Shown: positions 1-5,671 of the stretch, one piece after another
Layout: every line of letters begins with the position of its first letter
Numbering within the stretch: the stretch's first letter is position 1
NCBI GenBank assembly: GCA_903904855.1
Contig: CAIVEH010000145.1
Span: 1-64,000 of the forward strand
From: an uncultured Bacteroidota bacterium
GTDB lineage: Bacteria; Bacteroidota; Bacteroidia; Chitinophagales; Chitinophagaceae
DNA length: 64,000 nt
Direction of reading: 5' to 3'
Notes under the pieces: model-generated
Seen by the model: the letters and a program-made list of their open reading frames with translations, nothing else
What the model was told of the DNA's origin: nothing
Databases searched by the model: none
Position numbers and translations under genes: made by a program

Positions 1-548
1 GACAATTCTTGCTTCAAAAGCTTTGCCACATCTTTGTGCTCAGTAAGTAAATCCGCATCATCCTTACGGAACCCATCTTTTCTACCAACCTTACCACCTG
101 CTTTACGGTAACTATCATAACCAGACTTTATACGCTGGCGTATGGTCGTTTTCTCCATTTCGCTGACCGAGGTAAGTATTTGTATCATGAACTGAGATAG
201 CGGATTGATCTCGCATTTGTCGTTCAGCGTTTCTATGTTGTAATTCTTAATGTAAAGCGAAATGCAGTTGTCATTAAGTAGCTTTATCGTTTTCAGTACC
301 TCAATAGTATTCCTCCCGATTCTGGAGAGTTCCCAGGTTAATACCTTATCCACCTGGTTTGTCTTAACGAAGTCAATCATCTCCATCAGTTTCGGTCGGT
401 CTTCATTGTTCTTACCACCCGATACTTTTTCTTCAAATGTACCAACCACCTCATAACTCATCTTCCTGGCATATTCCATCAATTCCTCGGTTTGCCTGGT
501 ATAATCCTGGATGGTTGTAGAAACCCTACTGTAAATGACAACTTTCAT
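1..548 (-). CDS. Small serine recombinase (resolvase/invertase family), 3' end cut by window edge
   Basis: Reading the minus strand from an ATG at 546-548 gives at least 182 residues without a stop, running off the left edge. The N-terminus reads MKVVIYSRVSTTIQ, the resolvase signature, with Ser10 the expected nucleophile. The later motif TWELSRIGRNTIEVL matches the conserved LSRxGR helix of the catalytic domain, and a segment like EMEKTTIRQRIKSGYD fits the long E helix. The C-terminal part GRKDGFRKDDADLL looks like the start of the DNA-binding tail of the Hin/resolvase type. It probably performs resolution or inversion for the element at the left of the window. A well-formed promoter and a repeat array lie just upstream. 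Confidence 0.9.
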   Translation of the reverse strand, partial: MKVVIYSRVSTTIQDYTRQTEELMEYARKMSYEVVGTFEEKVSGGKNNEDRPKLMEMIDFVKTNQVDKVLTWELSRIGRNTIEVLKTIKLLNDNCISLYIKNYNIETLNDKCEINPLSQFMIQILTSVSEMEKTTIRQRIKSGYDSYRKAGGKVGRKDGFRKDDADLLTEHKDVAKLLKQEL

Positions 549-576
549 AACTGTATCACTATAATTATTTATATTG

Positions 577-584
577 CAAAGATA
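577..584 (-). promoter_or_regulatory. Bacteroidota -7 promoter element for the serine recombinase
   Basis: The minus strand reads TATCTTTG, a perfect TAnnTTTG, 28 bases upstream of the recombinase ATG. A TTTG lies slightly upstream on the same strand but closer than the usual -33 spacing. The element is immediately followed, further upstream, by the TGATACAC repeats. Confidence 0.65.
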
Positions 585-601
585 CGAAAAACAATCAAAA
601 A

Positions 602-649
602 TGATACACCTTTAAATATTATTTTGATACACATTTGCTTTTGATACAC
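602..649. repeat. Three direct TGATACAC repeats upstream of the recombinase promoter
   Basis: The octamer TGATACAC occurs at 602-609, 625-632 and 642-649, spaced 23 and 17 bases apart. An inverted related octamer (GTATCACT) lies at 553-560, between promoter and start codon. The arrangement around the TATCTTTG element suggests operator or recombination accessory sites for the adjacent recombinase. That role is inferred from position only. Confidence 0.5.
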
Positions 650-813
650 TAACTAATAACCGTAACAGCCAAATCCTAATGTTGTCATTTTTAAAATTTT
701 TCAAAAATTTTTACAAAATTTGGTTTTATTTCGAACGTTGGTCAAATTTTAGGATTGGCTTTTACAGGTACTTATATAAAACGAAGATCACCGACACCCA
801 GTACTGGAGCTTA

Positions 814-829
814 CCCCTGCCACCAGGGG
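814..829. other. Perfect GC-rich hairpin downstream of the replication initiator
   Basis: CCCCTG (814-819), loop CCAC, CAGGGG (824-829) is a perfect 6-bp stem in an otherwise AT-rich 549-910 gap that has no convincing gene. It lies about 80 bases past the stop of the minus-strand rep gene and has no T-run on that strand, so it is a weak terminator candidate. A replication-origin hairpin is an alternative. The rest of the gap is A/T-rich with repeated AAATTTTT runs at 690-725. Confidence 0.4.
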
Positions 830-910
830 CTATGCGGATACGGATGTGCAACCCTTTTCATATCACGGTGGTTTCATGGTCTAAAACAGGCTAAAAATGC
901 CCAATAAGCA

Positions 911-1849
911 TCATATATTCTTGTTTTCCCTTACCTTTTGATTAAAGCAAGTTATTAGTTCTTCTTTTCGGTCTGTAAACGCTCCGTCACTAAGTCGGCT
1001 ATACTTATTTTGATATTCTACAATTTTATCTATATGATGCTTGCCAACTCGCTCGGTAAAATGACCGAGTAAGATCCCTTCTTCAATATCTGCCTTAGTT
1101 TTTGTAATTCCCCCATTGGCTTGTACTCCTACAATCGTGTAGTATTCCCTGGGGTGCATTCCTGGTACATAGGGCATAGCTACTGTAGGTTGGAAGCTGA
1201 TCTTATGTATCTGATTAAACATATATTCCCATTTATCAACCAATAAGAGATAGTTTTCAGGAGTGGTTAGGTCATGCATGGTTACAATGCCATCACCCAA
1301 ATGATCTCTAACACGCTTAGTAATTCCATACTCGATCCTTAATAAGTTCAAGTTAGCATAAGTATCAGGTATTTGTACCCTTGTATTCAGCATTTCAAGT
1401 GTCTTATCATATATGGTTATACTTCGTGTACCATTACGGTAGAGAATACCGTTGTACTCATATTCTATTTTCTGAAAATATCTACAATGCCCAAAATATC
1501 GCTTGTAGATAAATGTGTTATTAGGCAGAACGATATTATCTGTAATATCAATCTTTGTTATTGTCAATCCAGTTACATCAAATCCAAGGTCTTCGCTCAG
1601 TTTAGTAGTAAAGGGTAGTATTTGGTTTAATTTTAATGTTTTCACATTGTTATTATTTAAGTATTTGGGTGCGCTACCTTCAATGTGTAACCCATGGTTA
1701 TCTATTTTGATACTGATATTATTTATTTTAAAGCTATGACTAAAATAGCCGTTATTGGCATTTAGTGTGTTAAATCCGTATTTATCTTCAAGATGTTTTA
1801 TGTCAACAATTGACGTATCAGTAGTAAATAGCTTAATGCTATCTATCAT
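911..1849 (-). CDS. Replication initiation protein, filamentous phage gpII/X family
   Basis: A 312-residue protein whose motifs line up in order with the phage/plasmid replication protein of the gene II/X family (M13 gpII). It begins MIDSIKL, has GLHIEGSAPKYLNNNNV (counterpart of the SPAKxLQGHNVFG motif), then ITKIDITDNI (SRIDATF-like), TRSITIYDKTLEM, and LLRIEYGITKRV (RFEARIKTR-like). This family nicks the origin to start rolling-circle replication. The motif comparison is from memory of the M13 protein, not a search. Its presence beside two recombinases marks this region as a replicating mobile element, either an inovirus-like prophage or an integrated rolling-circle plasmid. No Zot-like ATPase or coat protein is visible in the window. 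Confidence 0.75.
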   Translation of the reverse strand: MIDSIKLFTTDTSIVDIKHLEDKYGFNTLNANNGYFSHSFKINNISIKIDNHGLHIEGSAPKYLNNNNVKTLKLNQILPFTTKLSEDLGFDVTGLTITKIDITDNIVLPNNTFIYKRYFGHCRYFQKIEYEYNGILYRNGTRSITIYDKTLEMLNTRVQIPDTYANLNLLRIEYGITKRVRDHLGDGIVTMHDLTTPENYLLLVDKWEYMFNQIHKISFQPTVAMPYVPGMHPREYYTIVGVQANGGITKTKADIEEGILLGHFTERVGKHHIDKIVEYQNKYSRLSDGAFTDRKEELITCFNQKVRENKNI

Positions 1850-2364
1850 ATTAATTTCATTTAATCGTATTATTATTTTACTGGCTGGTTACAGATTCTG
1901 TACCGACCGACTGTTTAAACATATAGGGGCGTATGACTGAGGGAGGCTTTACTCTGGAATATATATGTTTAGATTTAGTGCAATAAAATTGCAGTTCAGG
2001 TACACCCGAACAATCCCTCAAAGGATATATTAATAATTCTTACTAACTGCCTCGATGGGAATACGATCGGCAGATTTACATAATAGGTCGGAGGTTCGCT
2101 CCATTTCTTATTTTACCGCCAGGAGCCATTTACTCCTGGCTTTTTCATATGTGTACAATAATAATCATTAAAAACTACAAAAACAAACGCCAGATATACA
2201 ACTGGGCAAAATGCAATACTTTATACATTTCTCTATTTGACTTGATCAAATCTGTTTACTATTATTGTAATAGTTGGAATGCTAACTCTCTTGTTATGAA
2301 ATATATAGTAAGATGTATAATAAATCCTTAGCCAAACAAATAATGGATTAGGCTTCGATTTAAA
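1850..2364. other. 515-base stretch with no clear gene; possible small RNA
   Basis: Only a 60-codon plus-strand frame (2149-2331) of low complexity is present, and it resembles no protein. The stretch has a TATGTTTA near-match to the -7 element around 1965, an 18-base tRNA T-arm-like string (AGGTCGGAGGTTCGCTCC, 2085-2102) and a strong plus-strand terminator at 2118-2145. A short untranslated RNA transcribed rightward would explain a terminator that has no gene in front of it. Confidence 0.35.
2118..2145 (+). terminator. Rho-independent terminator without an upstream gene
   Basis: GCCAGGAG (2118-2125), a 7-base loop and CTCCTGGC (2133-2140), followed by five T. The stem is perfect. It would end a rightward transcript starting after 1850, where no coding frame is evident. 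Confidence 0.7.
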
Positions 2365-2526
2365 GTGTTTGATTATGATGAAGGGCAATACAAGACTCCA
2401 AACTGGTCTTTAACTGCCCAAGAACTTAGATCCTACAAAGGATATGAAAATGTATCAGATGAAGAGGCTGAAAGAGTAATAGAAACTCTGGTACGATTAG
2501 CGGTAATTGTTTACAATACCAAATGA
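2365..2526 (+). CDS. Small element-associated protein (53 aa), function unknown
   Basis: The frame from GTG 2365 to TGA 2524-2526 reads VFDYDEGQYKTPNWSL, then LRSYKGYENVSDEEAERVI and ETLVRLAVIVYNTK. It resembles short proteins I associate with Bacteroidota recombinase and plasmid loci, with an LRxxKGxExxSDEEA core and a hydrophobic tail helix. That resemblance is recollection, not a database match. An in-frame TAA lies eight codons before the GTG and there is no ATG between, so the GTG is the most likely start. It sits 52 bases upstream of the large serine recombinase on the same strand and may be co-transcribed with it as a regulator. Confidence 0.6.
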   Translation: MFDYDEGQYKTPNWSLTAQELRSYKGYENVSDEEAERVIETLVRLAVIVYNTK

Positions 2527-2578
2527 CGAGAATAGGCAGCAATGCCTATTCTTTTTTAATTAATTAAATGATAATAAT

Positions 2579-4225
2579 ATGATAAATGCACATTTCCAGG
2601 CTTACATAAAGCCAAAGAGCAACGAAGCTCCCGCAAATAGAAAAATAATTGGTTACACTCGTGTGAGTTCTAAACAACAAGCCGACAACTATAGCATAGC
2701 CGAACAGGAGAATGAGATACGAGCGTACGCCAAGAAAAATAATTATATACTAACCGAAATAATAGGTGGTACATATGAAAGTGCGTCTGGTGATTTGACC
2801 CGCAAAGAGTTTAAAAAATTATATGATACGATCAAGAAAAGCAAGAAACGTCCGTTTGCAATCGCCATAAAGTTTATCAATAGGTTTTCTCGAACAGGTG
2901 CTTCTGCTATTAGCATCGTTTCAGAGTTGGTTGATAAAATGGGGGTTCACTTGATTGAAACATCAACTGGTTTGTGTACAGTGAACGTTAAAGACAAGAT
3001 GCTGATATTCCATAAGCTACTGGAAGCCCAACAAGAAAATCAGGAGCGTCTTGAAAGGACTATGCCTGGCTTGAAAGCGTTTCTTAAACAAGGTAATAAG
3101 CTGGGTACTGTTCCATTTGGATATATACAGTTCGGTAAACGAGTAAAGGATTTTGAACGCATGAGTCGAACACAAATGATTAAAATTACCGAACAAGGTG
3201 AGATACTGAAATCTGCATGGCAATGGAAGTTACAAGGCGAAAGAGATACAGTAATTATATACAAACTTGAAAAACTTGGCGTAAAACTCAACCTAAAACA
3301 AATAGGTAAGATATTTCGTAATCCGTTCTATTGCGGTGTGTCGATAAATAAAATGTTGGATACACCAGTAAAAGGTAATTGGGAGCCTATGATCAGCCAA
3401 ACCAATTTCCTGAAGATCCAGGGTATAATTAAACCATCAAAAGTTGGTACTTACCAGGTATCAAGTACCGATGAAAATAGACCATTAGCGAGGTTTTTGG
3501 TATGTGCAAATTGTGAATCATACCTGACTGGCTATGAAGTGAAGAACAAGAAAATACACTACTATAAGTGTCCTAAATGTAACGGTGTGAACATGAACGT
3601 TAGCTCAACCAAACAATCGAGAAACAAAGGTCTAAATGACCATTTCATCGAGATGCTCAGAACAATAACCTTAAAACCTGAAGCTAAAGAACCTTTCAAT
3701 GAACTAATGAAAAGGCTATTTAAGGATCTAAACGGTGATACCATAAATGAGATACACGAACAAAATAATTCTATCCAAGACCTGAAAAATAAGTTGATGA
3801 ACCTTGAAGAAAAATACCTGTATGATAATGCTATTGATAAGGATGTTTATCTAAAACACCGAGCCAATTTGGAAGCCAAAATCTGGGAGGCTGAGCAAAA
3901 CGTTGCAGAATCAGCAAGCCTGTCATCTAACTTTGATGAATATCTTTTAAAAGCAACGGAAGTATGTGAAAACCTCAGTCAGTACTGGGTTTTAGGCGAT
4001 CATGACAACAAGCAAAGGATACAAAAAATGCTATTCCCAGAGGGTTTAGTGGTCGTTCCCGTAAGCAGGGTACTTCTAACCGATAATTTGAACCAAATTT
4101 TTAAGCTAATCCCTTGCCTGGAGAGCGTTTCAGAAGTTGATAAAAAAGAGAAAGCCAGCAAAATTGCTGACTTATCTCTTTCAGTAGCGAGGAGGAGACT
4201 TGAACTCCCGACCTCAGGGTTATGA
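2579..4225 (+). CDS. Large serine recombinase (integrase) ending inside tRNA-Met
   Basis: A 548-residue serine integrase. The catalytic domain starts at IIGYTRVSSKQQ with Ser30 as the expected nucleophile, followed by a KFINRFSRTG motif and the long helix region to about residue 170. A recombinase domain follows (KLGTVPFGYIQF), then a zinc ribbon with FLVCANCESYL and YYKCPKCNG (two CxxC pairs, about residues 308-338), and a coiled-coil segment around residues 400-445. Such enzymes catalyse unidirectional integration and excision. The last 13 residues (ARRRLELPTSGL is the translated T-arm and anticodon stem) and the stop are encoded by the antisense strand of the 3' half of the tRNA gene at 4185-4258, which marks this as the element/host junction. 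Confidence 0.95.
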   Translation: MINAHFQAYIKPKSNEAPANRKIIGYTRVSSKQQADNYSIAEQENEIRAYAKKNNYILTEIIGGTYESASGDLTRKEFKKLYDTIKKSKKRPFAIAIKFINRFSRTGASAISIVSELVDKMGVHLIETSTGLCTVNVKDKMLIFHKLLEAQQENQERLERTMPGLKAFLKQGNKLGTVPFGYIQFGKRVKDFERMSRTQMIKITEQGEILKSAWQWKLQGERDTVIIYKLEKLGVKLNLKQIGKIFRNPFYCGVSINKMLDTPVKGNWEPMISQTNFLKIQGIIKPSKVGTYQVSSTDENRPLARFLVCANCESYLTGYEVKNKKIHYYKCPKCNGVNMNVSSTKQSRNKGLNDHFIEMLRTITLKPEAKEPFNELMKRLFKDLNGDTINEIHEQNNSIQDLKNKLMNLEEKYLYDNAIDKDVYLKHRANLEAKIWEAEQNVAESASLSSNFDEYLLKATEVCENLSQYWVLGDHDNKQRIQKMLFPEGLVVVPVSRVLLTDNLNQIFKLIPCLESVSEVDKKEKASKIADLSLSVARRRLELPTSGL

Positions 4226-4258
4226 ATCCTGTGCTCTAACCACCTGAGCTACCTCGCC
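4185..4258 (-). tRNA. tRNA-Met (CAT), attachment site of the element
   Basis: The minus strand folds as a 74-nt tRNA: acceptor GGCGAGG/CCTCGCT (G-U at the first pair), D stem GCTC/GAGC, anticodon stem CAGGA/CCCTG with loop TTCATAA, T stem GGGAG/CTCCT with loop TTCAAGT, discriminator A. CCA is not encoded. Anticodon CAT at 4222-4224 fits elongator Met; tRNA-Ile2 also has CAT and cannot be excluded. The pair next to the anticodon loop is A-C, a mismatch. The recombinase reading frame enters from the 3' side and stops at the anticodon. Confidence 0.93.
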
Positions 4259-4272
4259 ATTTTTTCGGACTG

Positions 4273-4280
4273 CAAAGGTA
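4273..4280 (-). promoter_or_regulatory. -7 promoter element of tRNA-Met
   Basis: Minus strand TACCTTTG matches TAnnTTTG exactly, 14 bases before the tRNA 5' end. The promoter lies on the chromosomal side, so tRNA expression survives the insertion. Confidence 0.65.
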
Positions 4281-4324
4281 GAAAAAACAATCTAAAATAA
4301 GTCAATCCTGCTAAAATAAATGTA

Positions 4325-4489
4325 TTACCTGCGCGAACGGTAGTGATGCCAGTATTGGTGGTGCCAATGCCGGTGCGGGCCACGAGGGCCGGGCCAGCCC
4401 CAATGCCAGCCATAACCGCCATATACAAAGCAGGAGGAAAATAAAGACATGATCAGGAGTAAAAGCAGCAAATTTTTAAGTTTTCTCAT
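4325..4489 (-). CDS. Tiny Trp/His/Gly-rich lipoprotein (54 aa)
   Basis: ATG at 4487-4489 to TAA at 4325-4327. The protein starts MRKLKNLLLLLLIMSLFSSC, a typical lipoprotein signal with lipobox LFSSC (Cys20). The 34-residue mature part is almost entirely Gly, Trp, His, Tyr, Pro and Arg, with HRHWHHQYWHH near the end. No known family is recognised. The His-rich tail suggests metal or surface binding, which is speculation. It is transcribed toward the tRNA gene. Confidence 0.7.
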   Translation of the reverse strand: MRKLKNLLLLLLIMSLFSSCFVYGGYGWHWGWPGPRGPHRHWHHQYWHHYRSRR

Positions 4490-4630
4490 TACTTTTTAGT
4501 ATTTGAAGTATTGTGCACCGAAAAGTTTAATAGCGCGAAGATATTTAAAACATTATTTGGCTGAGAATATAAATTGTAATTAAAACCAGAATCAGCAATG
4601 TGGATTTGTGTATAGTTTTTATTTTTTCTC

Positions 4631-4662
4631 TTTGAATTTATCATCCCCGCTCCTTATCTTTG
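4631..4662 (+). promoter_or_regulatory. Promoter of the 2TM protein gene
   Basis: TTTG at 4631-4634 and TATCTTTG at 4655-4662, separated by 20 bases, form a complete Bacteroidota -33/-7 pair 18 bases before the ATG at 4681. Confidence 0.75.
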
Positions 4663-4680
4663 CCGCACTAAAACATTATA

Positions 4681-4929
4681 ATGCCACTAAAAATTAAACC
4701 AACAGGAAAAGATAAGTCAATGCTAATACTGCATTTTGTAGTTTTTGCAATAGTTACCGCACTCACCTGGATGATGTATGATCCGCACAACGGGCATTGG
4801 GCTTACCCATGGCCGGCATGGACTACCGCTGCATGGGCACTTGCTTTTTTAGGCCATTTCTGCATAGTGTATACCAGCTATGAAGATAAAGGGTATAATG
4901 TTTACCGCAATCAGCAGGGAAAGGATTAA
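4681..4929 (+). CDS. Small 2TM-domain membrane protein
   Basis: 82 residues with two hydrophobic helices (about 14-32 and 46-65) joined by a Trp/Pro-rich loop, HNGHWAYPWPAWTTAAW. This matches the 2TM domain found alone or at the N-terminus of some Bacteroidota sensor kinases. The function is not established. It is monocistronic, with its own promoter and a strong terminator. Confidence 0.75.
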   Translation: MPLKIKPTGKDKSMLILHFVVFAIVTALTWMMYDPHNGHWAYPWPAWTTAAWALAFLGHFCIVYTSYEDKGYNVYRNQQGKD

Positions 4930-5001
4930 AAGTTCGCAGTTTTCAGTTGGCTGTTGACAGTTGACTATTAATTTTCAATAAAATTTGAGTTACGAATTAA
5001 G

Positions 5002-5037
5002 TACCCCATTTGCATTTGCAATTGGGGTATTGTTTTT
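5002..5037 (+). terminator. Terminator of the 2TM protein gene
   Basis: TACCCCA (5002-5008) pairs with TGGGGTA (5023-5029), and TTGC/GCAA continues the stem inward after a T-T mismatch. TGTTTTT follows. Confidence 0.75.
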
Positions 5038-5076
5038 AGTCTTGGCCTGTATCAGCTAAAGTTATAAACCGAATAG

Positions 5077-5106
5077 TTGTTATCAGGTTTGATTATGGTA
5101 ACTTTG
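5077..5106 (+). promoter_or_regulatory. Promoter upstream of ccmE
   Basis: TTG at 5077-5079 and TAACTTTG at 5099-5106 with 19 bases between, a -33/-7 pair 50 bases before the ccmE ATG. Confidence 0.6.
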
Positions 5107-5156
5107 CTGCTTAGCTGTATTTCATATTAAATAACTGTAATTTTCGCTCAAAGAGT

Positions 5157-5552
5157 ATGAAGAAATCGCACATAATTCTCCTATTATTAATCGTTGCTGC
5201 AATAGTGGTTATTGTATCCTCATTCGGCTCGCTAAGCAGCTATGAGACATTTGCGTCGGCAGCACACCAACAAGGCAAGAAGCTCTATGTTATTGGATAT
5301 CTTCAGAAGGATAAGGAAATGGTATACGACCCTAAAACTGATGCCAACCATTTTTCGTTTTTTGCCAAAGACAAAGCAGGTGATATGCATAAGGTGATTT
5401 TCAACGGTGAAAAACCACGGGATATTGAAAAATCGGAGCAGATAGTGATGATGGGCTATGATGAGGGCGGTACTTTTCATTGCTCAAGAATACAAATGAA
5501 ATGCCCATCGAAATACAAAAAGGATATGGTGGCAGAAGGTAAGGAAGGGTGA
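5157..5552 (+). CDS. ccmE: Cytochrome c maturation protein CcmE (CxxxY type)
   Basis: A 131-residue periplasmic heme chaperone: one N-terminal membrane anchor (residues 5-25), then an OB-fold domain with VIGYLQKDKEMVYDP, HFSFFAKDKAG and a C-terminal KCPSKY. In E. coli CcmE a histidine binds heme covalently. Here that site is C116-P-S-K-Y120, the CxxxY variant described in some delta-proteobacteria and archaea. The protein passes heme to apocytochrome c through CcmF, encoded next and on the same strand, so the pair forms part of a system I maturation pathway. Other ccm genes are not in the window. Confidence 0.9.
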   Translation: MKKSHIILLLLIVAAIVVIVSSFGSLSSYETFASAAHQQGKKLYVIGYLQKDKEMVYDPKTDANHFSFFAKDKAGDMHKVIFNGEKPRDIEKSEQIVMMGYDEGGTFHCSRIQMKCPSKYKKDMVAEGKEG

Positions 5553-5630
5553 ATTACTGAATTTCTCAATGGCTCAATGGCTTAATTAATATGCCAATGA
5601 AATAAATAGTTCAAATATTAGCCAACATAA

Positions 5631-5665
5631 TTAATACTAACGACTTAATACTAACGACTTACGAC
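5631..5665 (+). repeat. Tandem 14-bp repeat before ccmF
   Basis: TTAATACTAACGAC occurs twice head to tail (5631-5644, 5645-5658), then a partial TTACGAC (5659-5665), ending six bases before the ccmF ATG. It could affect translation initiation or just be replication slippage. Confidence 0.7.
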
Positions 5666-5671
5666 TAAAAA

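Noticed and set aside
262-894. Plus-strand frames at 262-456 and 679-894
   Set aside because: The first is antisense to the serine recombinase; the second lies in AT-rich DNA and has a low-complexity Phe/Lys-rich translation.
2085-2102. T-arm-like string as the left attachment site of the element
   Set aside because: It is in the opposite orientation to the tRNA-Met half at 4185 and resembles tRNA-fMet rather than this tRNA, so it cannot be the matching att site.
2149-2331. 60-codon frame in the mobile element
   Set aside because: Translation is Ile/Tyr/Asn-rich with no domain-like pattern; it starts just after a terminator and likely reflects AT-rich DNA.
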